Assembly (NCBI RefSeq): GCF_020531985.1
Contig: NZ_JAJAVQ010000003.1
Location: forward strand, 248,001-312,000
DNA from: Rheinheimera aquimaris
GTDB lineage: Bacteria > Pseudomonadota > Gammaproteobacteria > Enterobacterales > Alteromonadaceae
DNA: 64,000 bases
Direction: 5' to 3'
Positions 28,677 through 40,200 of the stretch are shown here, one piece after another. Both the position numbers and the translations under genes were made by a program. The number at the start of each line of letters is the position of its first letter. The first letter of the stretch is position 1. A model generated the notes under the pieces. The model made no database searches. It saw only the letters and a list, made by a program, of their open reading frames with translations, and was not told where the DNA came from.

Positions 28677-28699
28677 TCCACAAGAAGCGGGCTTTTTTT
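28668..28699 (+). terminator. trp attenuator terminator
   Basis: AAGCCCGTTTC cacaa GAAGCGGGCTT stem (one G-U pair) with T7. It is the intrinsic terminator of the trp leader. Confidence 0.9.
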
Positions 28700-28767
28700 A
28701 TGTGCCTGCAAAATGTGTGGCGGCGAGCTGAACAAAAACTTGTTGATTTAAAAGGACAAAATTAAGC

Positions 28768-30354
28768 ATGATTTTTAGTCATATCACTGACACGCCGGGC
28801 GAGGTGGCCAGTATCGCCATGCAGCTGCCATATCAGGCAGACGCATTATCCTGCTACCAGATGCTGACGGCACAAAGCCCTTATTCTTTATTGCTGGAAT
28901 CGGCCGAAATCGACAGCAAGGACAACTTGAAAAGCCTGCTGCTGATAGATGCGGCACTGCGCATTGAATGTAACGACCAAAACGTTATTATCACTGCTGT
29001 CAGCAACAATGGCGCTGTACTGCTACCTTATCTGGCACAAAAGCTAAGCACAGATGCCAGCGTTGAGCAACAGGGCCAGCAACTGAGTATTCAATACCAG
29101 CGCCCACCGTTGTTACTCGAAGAAAACGCCCGCCTGCAAATGCCAAACCCTTTTACGGTACTGCGTACTTTGCAGCGCGAACTGCATTGTCAGAGTGATG
29201 AACCTTTTGCAGTATTTTTAGGCGGTGTTATTGGCTACGACATGGTGGCCACAGTTGAACAATTACCTGAAGTAGCGGCGGCGGAAAACCAATGCCCGGA
29301 CTATGTGTTTTATCTAGCTGAAACCTTGCTGGTATTGGATCATCAAACCGGCGACAGCCGGCTGGTCGGCAATGTGTTTTGTGGTGAGCAAGCACCAGCG
29401 AACTGTTTTGTTATTGGCAAACGGCTGGAACAGCTAAAGCAGCTGTTGCAATCAGCACCGACAACGCAGCCGCTTACAGCTAAGGTATCTGCTGAGTTAA
29501 ACCTTGATATCAGCGACAGCGACTTTATGCAGCAGGTCGAAAAACTGAAACAACACATTGTCGCCGGCGATATTTTTCAGGTGGTGCCGTCGCGCTGTTT
29601 CAGCTTGCCATGCCCGCAACCACTGGCCGCTTATGCGCGGTTAAAGCAACAAAACCCCAGCCCTTATATGTTCTACCTAAAAGATGCCGCTTTTACGCTG
29701 TTTGGCGCCTCGCCCGAGTCGGCACTGAAGTTTGATGCCCAAAGCCGCCAGGTAGAAATATACCCTATTGCCGGCACCCGGCGCCGTGGTTTTAAAAGCG
29801 ATGGCAGTATAGACAGGGATCTGGACAGCCGCATTGAGTTAGAGCTTCGACAAGATGAGAAAGAGAAAGCCGAACATTTAATGTTGGTTGATTTAGCCCG
29901 CAACGATGTCGCCCGTATCAGCGTGCCGGGCAGCCGTTATGTCAAAGAATTGCTAAAAGTAGACCGCTACTCTTATGTTATGCATCTGGTATCGCGCGTT
30001 GTCGGTACATTAAAGCCAGAGCTCGATGCACTGCATGCTTATCAGGCTTGTATGAACATGGGCACTTTGGTCGGCGCCCCTAAGGTAAAAGCCGCTGAAC
30101 TTATCCGCCAGGTAGAAGGTAAACGCCGGGGCAGTTATGGCGGTGCGGTGGGATACCTCGCCGGTAACGGAGATTTTGACAGCTGCATTGTGATCCGCTC
30201 GGCCTATGTGGCCAACAACACTGCCTATATACAAGCCGGTGCCGGGGTAGTATTCGACTCTGTTGCCCAGGCAGAAGCCGATGAAACCCGCAGTAAAGCG
30301 CAGGCCGTGATTAGCGCTATCATTGCCGCGCATCAAGCACCGGTACAGGAGTAA
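28768..30354 (+). CDS. trpE: Anthranilate synthase component I
   Basis: A 528-residue chorismate-using enzyme making anthranilate with ammonia supplied by TrpG. The tryptophan feedback site motif LLESAE is near residue 40. The chorismate-binding domain shows GDIFQVVPSRCF, ASPESALKF, PIAGTRRRG, EKAEHLMLVDLARND and GAPKVKAAELI. Length fits the TrpE of enterobacteria and relatives. It is the first structural gene after the attenuator; trpG starts three bases after its stop. Confidence 0.97.
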   Translation: MIFSHITDTPGEVASIAMQLPYQADALSCYQMLTAQSPYSLLLESAEIDSKDNLKSLLLIDAALRIECNDQNVIITAVSNNGAVLLPYLAQKLSTDASVEQQGQQLSIQYQRPPLLLEENARLQMPNPFTVLRTLQRELHCQSDEPFAVFLGGVIGYDMVATVEQLPEVAAAENQCPDYVFYLAETLLVLDHQTGDSRLVGNVFCGEQAPANCFVIGKRLEQLKQLLQSAPTTQPLTAKVSAELNLDISDSDFMQQVEKLKQHIVAGDIFQVVPSRCFSLPCPQPLAAYARLKQQNPSPYMFYLKDAAFTLFGASPESALKFDAQSRQVEIYPIAGTRRRGFKSDGSIDRDLDSRIELELRQDEKEKAEHLMLVDLARNDVARISVPGSRYVKELLKVDRYSYVMHLVSRVVGTLKPELDALHAYQACMNMGTLVGAPKVKAAELIRQVEGKRRGSYGGAVGYLAGNGDFDSCIVIRSAYVANNTAYIQAGAGVVFDSVAQAEADETRSKAQAVISAIIAAHQAPVQE

Positions 30355-30357
30355 GTT

Positions 30358-30942
30358 ATGGCTATCATTTATTTGCTTGATAACATCGATTCTTTTACCT
30401 ACAACCTGGTCGATGAATTTGCCCAACTAGGTTATGAAACCAGGCTGTATCGCAATACAGTGCCGGCAGACTACATTTTTCAGCAAATGTGCGCCGAAAC
30501 CTCGCCGGTATTGCTTGTGTTATCGCCCGGCCCTGGCAGCCCTGCCGATGCGGGTTCAATGCCCGCGCTGTTGTTGCTGTGTGAAGCGAAATTTCCGGTG
30601 CTGGGTATTTGCCTGGGCCATCAGGCTATCGTCGAGCACTTTGGCGGTGTTGTCGGCCGTGCCGGCGAAACTGTACATGGTAAAACGGCGGCGATTACGC
30701 TAAACCCGCATGCGTTATTTAATGGCTTGCCCAACCCCTTCCCGGTAGCGCGCTATCACTCCCTGATGGCGACTGAAATGCCAAATGCGTTGACGCTGCT
30801 GGCTAATGACCGCCATATCCCGATGGCTGTTATAAATGAAGAAAAACGTATGCTGGGTTTTCAGTTTCACCCGGAGTCGATCCTGACAACGCTTGGCAAA
30901 CCGCTGCTGAAACAAAGCATTGATTATTTATTACGGGGCTAA
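30358..30942 (+). CDS. trpG: Anthranilate synthase component II (glutamine amidotransferase)
   Basis: A 194-residue class I amidotransferase that hydrolyses glutamine and channels ammonia to TrpE. Nucleophile Cys85 lies in LGICLGHQA, preceded by the oxyanion strand VLSPGPGSPADAG; the His-Glu pair is in FQFHPESILT. TrpG stands alone here (not fused to TrpD as in E. coli). AGGAG precedes the start. Confidence 0.96.
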   Translation: MAIIYLLDNIDSFTYNLVDEFAQLGYETRLYRNTVPADYIFQQMCAETSPVLLVLSPGPGSPADAGSMPALLLLCEAKFPVLGICLGHQAIVEHFGGVVGRAGETVHGKTAAITLNPHALFNGLPNPFPVARYHSLMATEMPNALTLLANDRHIPMAVINEEKRMLGFQFHPESILTTLGKPLLKQSIDYLLRG

Positions 30943-30944
30943 CG

Positions 30945-31988
30945 ATGACAGACAAGATTTTAGCAACAGTACAACATAGCCTCAGTGGTCAGCCGCTTAG
31001 CTTTGAGCAGGCTGAGCAGTTTTTCTCTGCCGTGGTTACCGGCGATGTCGACCCTGTACTGCTGACGGCTTTACTGATCGCGCTGAAAATGCGCGGCGAA
31101 ACCGCTGATGAAATTGCCGGTGCCGCCAGTGCCTTACGTGCTGCAGCGGCACCTTTTCCTGCCCGGATCAGTGGCAGTATCGACTGCTGTGGCACAGGTG
31201 GTGATGGCAGCAATACCATTAATATCTCCAGCACTGCCGCTATAGTGGGCGCTGCCATGGGGTTAAAAGTCGTTAAACATGGTAACCGCAGTGTGTCATC
31301 CCGTTCCGGCTCTGCCGATTTACTGGAACATCTGGGGGTTAATATTCAGCTGTCTGCACAGCAGGCGGCTGATACCTTGCAACAAACTAACTGCAGTTTT
31401 CTGTTTGCACCTTTGTACCATACCGGCATAAAGCATGCGATGCCGGTGCGTAATGCGCTAAAAAGCCGGACGCTGTTTAACCTGCTGGGGCCACTGGTTA
31501 ACCCTGCAGCACCTGACTATCAGTTACTCGGCGTATACGATCCTAAGTTGTGCCGTGTTATGGCACAGGCATTAAAGCAGCTTGGCCTGACTCGTGCGTG
31601 GGTGGTGCATGGCAGTGGTTGTGATGAAGTAGCGCTGCATGGCACCACCTATGTCTGTGAGCTAAAAGATGGCGTAATTACCGAGTTTAGCCTGACACCG
31701 GACGACTTTGGCGTAAGCTTAATGCCTTTAAGTGCTCTTGCCGGTGGTGAGCCGGGCGAAAACGCCGCAGCAACGCTGGCGATATTAACAGGCCAAGGCC
31801 AGGCTGCGCACAATGCGGCGGTGGCAATCAATGTCGCAGCCATGCTGAAAATTGCCGGCTTGGGTGATGATTTAAAAGTGAATACCCGCGCCGTACTGGA
31901 GCTGCTGCAATCCGGCCGGGCTTACAATACCCTTAGCCAGTTTATCGCACTGAGTCAGTCAGCCGCGAAGGAGGCCCAACATGGCTGA
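30945..31988 (+). CDS. trpD: Anthranilate phosphoribosyltransferase
   Basis: A 347-residue enzyme joining anthranilate to PRPP. The PRPP loop GTGGDGSNTINIS and the KHGNRSVSSRSGSADLLE segment are diagnostic, with a later RNALKSRTLFNLLGPLVNPA block (cited as RTLFNLLGPLVNP). It starts two bases after trpG and overlaps trpCF by eight bases. Confidence 0.97.
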   Translation: MTDKILATVQHSLSGQPLSFEQAEQFFSAVVTGDVDPVLLTALLIALKMRGETADEIAGAASALRAAAAPFPARISGSIDCCGTGGDGSNTINISSTAAIVGAAMGLKVVKHGNRSVSSRSGSADLLEHLGVNIQLSAQQAADTLQQTNCSFLFAPLYHTGIKHAMPVRNALKSRTLFNLLGPLVNPAAPDYQLLGVYDPKLCRVMAQALKQLGLTRAWVVHGSGCDEVALHGTTYVCELKDGVITEFSLTPDDFGVSLMPLSALAGGEPGENAAATLAILTGQGQAAHNAAVAINVAAMLKIAGLGDDLKVNTRAVLELLQSGRAYNTLSQFIALSQSAAKEAQHG

Positions 31989-33372
31989 GCAAATGCCAAA
32001 CGTGTTGGCAAAAATCGTTGCCCATAAACGTGATGAAGTCGCAAAGTTAAAACAGCAGTTACCGCTGCAGAGCTTCGCGGCCGAGGTGCTGCCAAGCCTG
32101 CGCGATTTTCTGGCCGCGCTGAAACAAAGTGGGCCACGTTTTATATTAGAGTGTAAAAAAGCCTCGCCATCCAAAGGGCTGATCCGCGCCGATTTTAATC
32201 TGCAAGAACTGGCGCAGGTATATAACCGCTATGCCGACTGCATTTCGGTACTGACCGATGAGCAATTCTTTCAGGGCAGTTATGACTACCTGCGCACTAT
32301 GCGTGCCTTGACTGACAAGCCTTTACTGCATAAAGACTTTATTATTGACAGCTACCAGATATATGCTGGCCGCCACTGTGGCGCAGATGCGGCGTTACTA
32401 ATGTTGTCGGTATTAGATGACGCGCAGTACCGTGAGCTGGCGGCTATTGCGCGTCAGCTGAATATGACAGTGCTGACCGAAGTCAGTAACGAAGAAGAAA
32501 CGCGGCGGGCGGTGGCGTTGGATGCCGAGCTTATTGGTATTAATAATCGCGATCTGCGCGATCTGAGCACCAACTTAGACACCAGCTTCACGCTGGCAAC
32601 GCTTATTCCTGCTGACAGAACCGTGGTATCAGAGTCTGGCATTTACACTAACCAGCAAGTGCGGCGTTTAGCCCTGGTAGCTGATGCCTTTTTAGTTGGC
32701 AGCTCACTGATGGCTGAAGCCAACTTAGCCCTTGCTACCCGTAAACTGGTGCAGGGCGAGCACAAAGTATGCGGCTTAACACGGCCACAGGACGCTGAAG
32801 CCGCATACTCGGCCGGTGCTTATTACGGCGGCTTGATTTTTCACCCGGCATCACCGCGTTATATTACGCCAGAACAAGCCGGAATAGTGCAGCAAGGCGC
32901 GCCACTGCAATATGTCGGTGTCTTCGTTAATGCCGATATCGAACAGGTAGCCCGGCAGGCGAAGCTGCTGAAACTAAGCGCGGTGCAGCTGCATGGCGAA
33001 GAGGATGATCGCTACCTGCAAAAGCTGCGTAAGATGCTCGATGCCAGCTGTCAGATTTGGAAAGCCTATCGGGTAAAGGATGCCCTGCCGGAGTTTACCC
33101 CGCTTGCAGATCGTATCTTGCTGGATGCGTTTCATCCGCAGCAACATGGTGGCAGCGGTATCAGCTTTGACTGGCAATTACTAACACAACAATCCTCCGC
33201 CTTGCCGCTGATGCTGGCTGGCGGCCTAAGCCCCGACAACTGCGGCACAGCATTAACGCTGCCGGTGGCCGGGCTAGATTTTAATTCAGGGCTGGAAAGC
33301 GCACCAGGCTGCAAAGATGTAGCCAAAATCCAGTCAGCATTTACCAAAATCCGGGAATTTCATTATGAGTGA
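31981..33372 (+). CDS. trpCF: Bifunctional indole-3-glycerol-phosphate synthase / phosphoribosylanthranilate isomerase
   Basis: A 463-residue fusion of two TIM barrels. The N-terminal TrpC part (about 1-258) has [30 protein letters not shown] and INNRDL. The C-terminal TrpF part (about 260-463) has [31 protein letters not shown] and LAGGLSPDN. The two consecutive steps of Trp synthesis are in one chain, as in other gammaproteobacteria. Strong AAGGAGG site within trpD. Confidence 0.97.
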   Translation: MAEQMPNVLAKIVAHKRDEVAKLKQQLPLQSFAAEVLPSLRDFLAALKQSGPRFILECKKASPSKGLIRADFNLQELAQVYNRYADCISVLTDEQFFQGSYDYLRTMRALTDKPLLHKDFIIDSYQIYAGRHCGADAALLMLSVLDDAQYRELAAIARQLNMTVLTEVSNEEETRRAVALDAELIGINNRDLRDLSTNLDTSFTLATLIPADRTVVSESGIYTNQQVRRLALVADAFLVGSSLMAEANLALATRKLVQGEHKVCGLTRPQDAEAAYSAGAYYGGLIFHPASPRYITPEQAGIVQQGAPLQYVGVFVNADIEQVARQAKLLKLSAVQLHGEEDDRYLQKLRKMLDASCQIWKAYRVKDALPEFTPLADRILLDAFHPQQHGGSGISFDWQLLTQQSSALPLMLAGGLSPDNCGTALTLPVAGLDFNSGLESAPGCKDVAKIQSAFTKIREFHYE

Positions 33373-34555
33373 GCTAAAACTTAATCCTTACTTTGGCCAG
33401 TACGGCGGTATGTTTGTACCGCAATTACTGGTACCGGCACTGAAACAGCTGGAGCAGGCTTATGTTGATGCGCTGGCCGATCCGGCTTTTCATGCCGAGT
33501 TTCAGCAACTACTGACAGAATACGCCGGCAGGCCAACGCCTTTAACGCTGTGCCGCAATATTTCGCCTAACCCGAAAGTTAAAATTTACTTAAAACGCGA
33601 AGATTTACTGCATGGTGGTGCACATAAAACCAATCAGGTGCTCGGCCAGGCACTGCTGACTAAACGTATGGGCAAGCAGGAAGTGATAGCCGAAACCGGT
33701 GCCGGCCAGCATGGTGTTGCAACCGCCTTAGCCTGCGCTTTACTCGGGTTAAAGTGCCGAATTTACATGGGGGCTAAAGACATTGAACGCCAGCAGCCGA
33801 ATGTGTTTCGGATGAAGCTGATGGGCGCTACCGTTATACCTGTTACCAGTGGCAGCGGCACGCTAAAAGATGCGGTAAATGAAGCGATGCGCGACTGGTC
33901 TGCCAGTTACGACACCACGCACTATATGCTAGGCACTGCAGCCGGCCCTCACCCCTTCCCGACCATAGTACGTGACTTTCAGAAAATGATTGGTGAAGAA
34001 GCCAAGCAACAGCTGTTAAAAGCCGAAGGCAAACTGCCCGACGCCGTCATTGCCTGCGTTGGCGGTGGCTCAAATGCTATCGGCATGTTCGCCGACTTTA
34101 TCGACGAGCCGGGTGTAAAACTGATTGGCGTAGAACCCGGCGGTACAGGTATCGATACCCATCAGCATGGTGCAGCGCTGTCTACCGGTAGTTATGGTAT
34201 TTTACATGGCGCCTATACCGCTATTATGCAAACCACTGATGGCCAGATTGAAGAGTCCTATTCTATCTCCGCCGGCCTCGATTATCCGGCCGTTGGCCCG
34301 CAGCATACCCATCTGCAACAAACCGGCCGCGCCAGTTACGTGGCCATAAACGATGATGAAGCTTTAGCGGCATTTCAGCTACTGGCAAAAAGCGAAGGTA
34401 TTATTCCGGCACTGGAGAGCTCCCATGCGCTGGCTCACGCATTGAAAATGGCAGAACAGGCAACCGAACCTACTGTACTGCTGGTGAATTTGTCCGGCCG
34501 TGGCGACAAAGATTTAGCCCATGTGCACAGTGTATTAGCAGGAGCGAAGTTATGA
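33365..34555 (+). CDS. trpB: Tryptophan synthase beta chain
   Basis: A 396-residue PLP enzyme condensing indole with serine. The PLP lysine is in [18 protein letters not shown], the glycine-rich phosphate loop is [11 protein letters not shown], and [10 protein letters not shown] carries the catalytic Glu. The start [19 protein letters not shown] is standard. It overlaps trpCF by eight bases and trpA by four. Confidence 0.98.
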   Translation: MSELKLNPYFGQYGGMFVPQLLVPALKQLEQAYVDALADPAFHAEFQQLLTEYAGRPTPLTLCRNISPNPKVKIYLKREDLLHGGAHKTNQVLGQALLTKRMGKQEVIAETGAGQHGVATALACALLGLKCRIYMGAKDIERQQPNVFRMKLMGATVIPVTSGSGTLKDAVNEAMRDWSASYDTTHYMLGTAAGPHPFPTIVRDFQKMIGEEAKQQLLKAEGKLPDAVIACVGGGSNAIGMFADFIDEPGVKLIGVEPGGTGIDTHQHGAALSTGSYGILHGAYTAIMQTTDGQIEESYSISAGLDYPAVGPQHTHLQQTGRASYVAINDDEALAAFQLLAKSEGIIPALESSHALAHALKMAEQATEPTVLLVNLSGRGDKDLAHVHSVLAGAKL

Positions 34556-35352
34556 AGCGTTATCAACAGATGTTTACCCGCCTGCAGCAGCAAAACCGTG
34601 GTGCTTTTGTCCCTTTTGTCACTATCGGCGATCCGACAGCAGAGCTGTCATTTGAGATCATTAAAACGCTGATTGATGCCGGTGCCGATGCGCTGGAGCT
34701 GGGTATACCGTTCTCAGACCCCATTGCCGACGGCCCGACTATTCAGGGCGCCAATATCCGCGCCTTAGCCGCTGGCGTCACTCCGGCCATCAGCTTTGAT
34801 ATTATCGCCCGAATACGCTCTTACCATGCCACTATTCCTATTGGTTTATTGCTATATTCAAATCTGGTGATGGCGCGTGGTATCGATAACTTTTATGCCC
34901 GGGCAGCCGCCGCCGGTGTTGATTCAGTATTGATTGCCGATGTGCCGCTGCATGAAAGCAAGCTATTCCGACAAAGCGCTATCAAGCATGACATAGCGCC
35001 GATTTTTATCGTGCCACCTAATGTAGATGATGAAGACTTACGCCAGATAGCATCATACGGCCGCGGCTATACCTATCTGCTCAGCCGTGCCGGTGTAACG
35101 GGCACCGAAACTGTTGCAGCGATGCCAACCTCTGAGCTGATAAGCCGCATCCGCAGCTATAACCCGGCCCCACCACTGCTGGGCTTTGGCATCTCGACAC
35201 CGGCGCATGTTAAAGAGGCGTTAGCCAGTGGCGCCGCCGGGGCTATCTCTGGCTCAGCAATTGTTAAGCTTATCGAGCAGCACCAGCATCAGCCGGAGCA
35301 TTTACTGGCGCAGTTAACGCAATTTATCAGCAGTATGAAAGCAGCAACCTGA
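34552..35352 (+). CDS. trpA: Tryptophan synthase alpha chain
   Basis: A 266-residue TIM barrel splitting indole-3-glycerol phosphate and passing indole to TrpB. Catalytic Glu is in [19 protein letters not shown] (Asp also present), and the phosphate loops are GFGIST and AISGSAIVK. The ATGA overlap with trpB couples the two subunits. The operon ends with a strong terminator 33 bases later. Confidence 0.98.
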   Translation: MKRYQQMFTRLQQQNRGAFVPFVTIGDPTAELSFEIIKTLIDAGADALELGIPFSDPIADGPTIQGANIRALAAGVTPAISFDIIARIRSYHATIPIGLLLYSNLVMARGIDNFYARAAAAGVDSVLIADVPLHESKLFRQSAIKHDIAPIFIVPPNVDDEDLRQIASYGRGYTYLLSRAGVTGTETVAAMPTSELISRIRSYNPAPPLLGFGISTPAHVKEALASGAAGAISGSAIVKLIEQHQHQPEHLLAQLTQFISSMKAAT

Positions 35353-35385
35353 TACCACTGGCAGGTTGCTATGCAGCAGAGCCCC

Positions 35386-35418
35386 AAACACGCCACTCAT
35401 TTTGTGGCGTGTTTTTTC
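35386..35418 (+). terminator. trp operon terminator
   Basis: AAACACGCCAC / GTGGCGTGTTT, 7-base loop, then T-run. Confidence 0.93.
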
Positions 35419-35488
35419 TTAAAGCTGTCGATTTTTACCGTCTCAGGCCCGATAATAACGGCTTTACGCCAACCGGACTCAAACTATT

Positions 35489-35977
35489 ATGCAAATCAGT
35501 GACAACAGCGTTGTACAGTTTCATTACACCCTAAGTGACGCCAACAGCGGCGCGCAAATCGAAAGCTCACAAGGCAGCCACCCATTACTGTATCTGCACG
35601 GTCATCAACAAATGCTGCCGGCACTGGAGCAGCAACTAAGTGGTAAAGCTGCTGGCGACAAACTGGACGTCACGCTGACGCCAGCAGAGGCTTATGGCGA
35701 GCGCGACGAAAATGCGATTCAGAGCATTCAGGTAAAACATTTGCTAGGCGCAAAAAAATGGCAACCGGGTATGACAGCCGTAGTGCAAACCGAACATGGT
35801 CAGCGTCAGGTGACCATCGTTAAAGTAGGCATGTTTAAAGCCGACGTTGATACTAACCACCCGTTAGCCGGCAAAACGCTGCAATTTGCTATCGATATTT
35901 TATCGGTGCGCGACGCAACGGATGAAGAAATTGCTCATGGCCATGCACATGGTGAAGGTGGTCATCACCATCATTAA
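35489..35977 (+). CDS. SlyD-like FKBP-type peptidyl-prolyl isomerase
   Basis: A 162-residue cytoplasmic isomerase/chaperone. FKBP strands flank an inserted-in-flap IF domain: FHYTLSDANSG, then PAEAYGERDENA, the IF segment QPGMTAVVQTEHGQ, and NHPLAGKTLQFAIDI, the SlyD signature. The C-terminus is a short His/Gly tail (HGHAHGEGGHHHH), a reduced version of the SlyD metal-binding tail, which suggests Ni2+ or Zn2+ binding. It could be SlyD itself or a paralogue. Confidence 0.9.
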   Translation: MQISDNSVVQFHYTLSDANSGAQIESSQGSHPLLYLHGHQQMLPALEQQLSGKAAGDKLDVTLTPAEAYGERDENAIQSIQVKHLLGAKKWQPGMTAVVQTEHGQRQVTIVKVGMFKADVDTNHPLAGKTLQFAIDILSVRDATDEEIAHGHAHGEGGHHHH

Positions 35978-35987
35978 TGGTTGTATT

Positions 35988-36012
35988 GGGCCGCTCAACA
36001 GCGGCCCTTCAC
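35988..36012 (+). terminator. Probable terminator after the FKBP gene
   Basis: GGGCCGC tcaaca GCGGCCC followed by TTC; GC-rich stem but little T-run. Confidence 0.5.
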
Positions 36013-36163
36013 TATGCTGGCAACAAGATTAATTTTTCAACCCTCCTTACGTATTCACCATATAAACTGCTAAGATCGGCTCAGGCCTTAGATCAGGTAA
36101 ACTGATAAAGTGTTACTGCCGTACTGACAGTTCCTTTTTAATAAAAAGAGCAGCCGCCCTGTT

Positions 36164-37252
36164 ATGCGCTATATTAATACCCGCGACTTCAATCACCAGC
36201 AACACGATAAAATAGGTATTTTGCTTACCAACCTCGGCACCCCGGATGAGCCTACGCCGAGGGCATTAAAACGCTATTTAAAGCAATTTTTAGCTGACCC
36301 CCGCGTGGTTGAGTTTCCCCGCCTGCTATGGTGGTTTATTCTCAATGGTGTGATTTTGCAGTTCAGGCCGCGCCGCTCTGCGAAAGCCTATGCCACCGTA
36401 TTTACCGAGCAAGGCTCACCACTGTTATTTCACACTCAGGCACAGCGCGATGCCATCGCAGCGCAGCTAAAGACAGATGGCCGAGACGATATCGTTGTTG
36501 AATTCGCTATGCGCTATGGCAACCCCAGTTTTGATAGTGTACTGGACAAAATGTTTGCCCAAGGTGTACGCAAGCTATTAGTGCTGCCGCTATATCCGCA
36601 ATATTCGGCCTCAACGTCCGCATCGAGCTTTGATGAGCTGTCACGCAATTTTATGCGACGGCGCTGGCTGCCTGACCTGCGCTTTGTTTCGCACTACCCT
36701 GACTACCCGCCTTTTATTAAGGCCGCAGCGGATAAAATTCGCCAGCACTGGCACACCCATGGTCAGGCAGACAAACTTATTTTGTCTTATCACGGCATCC
36801 CCAAACGCTATCTGCTAAACGGCGACCCGTATCACTGCGAGTGCTACAAAACCTCACGTTTAATCGCCACTGAGCTCGGACTTGATGAAAGCCAGTACAT
36901 CACTACTTTCCAGTCGCGCTTTGGCCGCGAAGAATGGTTAAAGCCATATACCGATGCCACGTTAAAATCACTGCCCGCCCAGGGCATCAACAGTGTGCAG
37001 GTATTTTGCCCGGGCTTTTCGGCAGATTGTCTGGAAACCATTGAAGAGATTGGCGAAGAAAACAAAGAGTACTTCTTGCATGCTGGCGGACAACGCTATG
37101 AATACATCAGCGCGCTGAATGCAGAACCCGGGCATATTGCCGCACTGTGCCAGCTGATTTATGACAACCTGCATGGCTGGCATTATACCAGCGCAAATGA
37201 TAAGGCTTTGCATGCAGAAGCGTTAAAACAGAAAGTGCGGGAGCAAACCTAG
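36164..37252 (+). CDS. hemH: Ferrochelatase
   Basis: A 362-residue enzyme inserting Fe2+ into protoporphyrin IX in the last step of heme synthesis. Motifs: GILLTNLGTPDEPT, FRPRRSAKAYA, LSYHGIPKRYLLNGDPYHCEC (His as metal ligand), then TTFQSRFGREEWLKPYT and CPGFSADCLETIEEI. The several Cys near the active site might ligate an iron-sulfur cluster, as in some ferrochelatases, but this is not shown. The next gene begins five bases later. Confidence 0.96.
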   Translation: MRYINTRDFNHQQHDKIGILLTNLGTPDEPTPRALKRYLKQFLADPRVVEFPRLLWWFILNGVILQFRPRRSAKAYATVFTEQGSPLLFHTQAQRDAIAAQLKTDGRDDIVVEFAMRYGNPSFDSVLDKMFAQGVRKLLVLPLYPQYSASTSASSFDELSRNFMRRRWLPDLRFVSHYPDYPPFIKAAADKIRQHWHTHGQADKLILSYHGIPKRYLLNGDPYHCECYKTSRLIATELGLDESQYITTFQSRFGREEWLKPYTDATLKSLPAQGINSVQVFCPGFSADCLETIEEIGEENKEYFLHAGGQRYEYISALNAEPGHIAALCQLIYDNLHGWHYTSANDKALHAEALKQKVREQT

Positions 37253-37257
37253 CAGGT

Positions 37258-40200
37258 ATGAGTGTATCGCAGAATCAAAAGCCGAGAACTGAACCCACGC
37301 TGCACGCCAAACCTATGTTGCAGCGTATGACATTTGACAATGTCAGAGAACCGCCTTATGTCGCACCGGCACAGCCGCCGGTACGTTACTTACCCTGGCT
37401 ACTATTGATTTTTTTTATTGTACTGGTACTGGCTATTTATCAGGAAAGCCGCAACCATTTCTATCAGTCGGCTTTCTGGCACTGGTACAGCAATAAACTC
37501 ACCTATCAGGTCAAAGACTCCGCTACTGAGCAAATACACTACCCTGCAGCTGGCCCCTTTGATCAGCGCTTTGGTTATAGCCGTTTGCCGGTGTGGATTG
37601 AAAAGCTGCAACAATCAGGCTTTCGTCTGACAGCTCAAACTGAATTCTCTCCGGCCCTAATGCAGTACGCCCGGCTGGGTTTTTACCCACCTTATACCGA
37701 GAAACAAAGTGCCGGCCTACTGGTAAATAGTTGTCAGCAACAGACTCTGTATAGTCATCAAGCACCCGCCATGCAGTTTGATGATTTAACTAAAGTAGCG
37801 CCACTGATTATCCAAAGCCTGCTGTTTGTCGAAGACAGAACCTTGCTGACACCAGAGCATGTGCAGGCCAACCCGGTACTAAATCTGCCGCGCTTAGGCG
37901 CCGCTGTCTGGTCACAGTTGCAACGTGCTGCCGGTATTCCAGCCGCCGCCGCTGGTGGTAGCACACTGGCGACGCAACTGGAAAAATATCGCCACAGCCC
38001 GCAGGGATTTACCTCTGATGTTGCCGATAAATTCCGCCAGCTGGTGTCAGCCAGCGTCAGAGCTTATCAACAAAGCCCTGATACCAGTATGGTCAGACAG
38101 AGAATAGTACTCGATTACATAAATACCGTGCCGCTTGCCGCTACGCCTGCTTATGGTGAAGTTAATGGCATGGCAGAGGGTTTATATGCCTGGTTTGGCG
38201 CAGAGCCACTAAAAGTAAGCCGGCTGTTGCAACAAGGCCCGCCATACAGTGAACAACAAGGATTGGCCTTAAAACAGATTATGGCGTTAATCATTGCCCA
38301 GCGGCGACCATCGTATTACCTGCTACAGGGCAGAAATGAATTAGAGCAACTGAGTAACCGCCATCTGAGTCTGATGCAGCAACAAGGTTTAGTACCTTCA
38401 GCTCTGGCGGCCAAAGCCATACAGCAACCGTTGCATTTCAATGGCAAAGCCGCACCTGCAGCACAATCTGGTGAAGACTTCAAAGCCAGTACCATGGTGC
38501 GAAACCGCGTAAGTCAGTTACTGGAGCAAAGCCTGTATCAGCTGGACCGGCTTGATATGACGGCCCAAACCACGTTGCACCTGCAGCTGCAACAGGATAT
38601 CAGCCAGCATTTACGGGCTCTCAGTCGCTATGATGAAGCAGAAAAAGCCGGCTTGTTTGCCGACCGATTGCTGCAAAGCGGCCAACAAAATAAAGTAAAG
38701 TACAGCTTTACGCTGTATCAGCGCACAGAAAACGGCAACAAGGTACGGGTACAAACCGACAATACTGACCAGCCTTTTGATATGAATGATGCCAGTAAAC
38801 TCGAGCTTGGCTCTACCGCTAAGCTCAGGGTGCTGGTTACTTATCTGGAGATTATTGCAGAACTGCACCGGCTGTACGCTGAAGAAGATACCGACACCCT
38901 GCAGTTTGTGAATATAGCGCCACAGGACCACCTGACCAGTTGGGTCATCAGTTATCTGACTGAACACCCTAATACCAGGCTTGATGCTTTGTTACAGGCG
39001 GCGCTCGATCGCAGGTACAGCGCTGATCCGAAAGAAAGTTTCTATACTGGTGGTGGTCTGCACACCTTTAACAATTTCCGTAAAGAAGAAAACAGCATGA
39101 CACCGTCTATTGCTGAAGCGCTGCAGCAATCGATTAACCTGCCCTTTGTCAGATTGTTGCAAGACATTGTCAATTACAGCATTTATCATGGTGAAAACAG
39201 CAGTTACCAATTGCTGGCCGATGACGACAACCCGCGTCGTGATCAATATTTGCGCCGTTTTGCTGATCGCGAAGGCACCACTTTTATCCGCCGCTTTTGG
39301 CAGAAATATAAAGACAGTACGGCAGAGCAACGTATGCAACTGTATGTTGGCAGCAGCCGGCAAACACCAGAGCGCCTCGCAGTTGCCTATCTTTATATCA
39401 ACCCTACCAGCACGCCGGCTAAACTGGATGCCACACTTAGGGCACAATTTGGCAATGAGGTCACTGAAGCCGACAGCCTAAAACTGTATGACAAGTATCA
39501 GCCGGGTGCGTTTAACCTGCCAGACCGCGCTTACCTGTCACGCAGCCACCCGTTAGAATTATGGCTACTTGCCTACCTGCAGCAGTATCCACAGGCTAAT
39601 TTACAGCAGGCGATTACCGACAGTGCTGATGTACGACAGGAAGTATACCAGTGGCTGTTTAAAACCCGTTTTCGCAGCGCCCGTGATAACCGCATCCGCA
39701 ACATGCTGGAGATAGAAGCATTCTGGGACTTACACCAGCGCTGGCAACGATTGGGGTATCCGTTTGATTATCTGGTGCCATCACTGGCGACAGCCCTTGG
39801 TAGCTCCGGCGATAGACCGGCAGCGCTGGCCGAACTTATTGGCATTATTATCAATGATGGTAAGCGTTTGCCGGTGTTTCGCGTCGAAAAGCTGGCGTTT
39901 GCTTCAGGCACGCCTTATGAAACCCACTTTGATCGCACGTCACCGCAAGCACATCAAGTGCTCGAACCTGAAGTTGCCGCGGCGGTGCGCTCAGCGCTGC
40001 AGCAGGTTGTGTCAGTGGGTACAGGCAGACGGTTACACACTGCTTATAACAGCGCGAATGTCATCATAGGTGGCAAAACTGGCACCGGGGATAACCGCCT
40101 GGTCCAGTTGAATGCCAAAGGGCAGCATGTCAGTTCAAAAGCACTGAACCGTACTGCAACCTTTGCCTTTTATCTGGGATATCAGCATTTTGGTGTGTTA

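Noticed and set aside
30357-31988. trpG-trpD fusion as in E. coli
   Set aside because: A stop and separate start (30940-30945) keep them as two genes.
38992-39447. 151-codon minus-strand ORF inside the PBP-like gene
   Set aside because: Antisense shadow of the transpeptidase domain; no Shine-Dalgarno and no recognisable motif.
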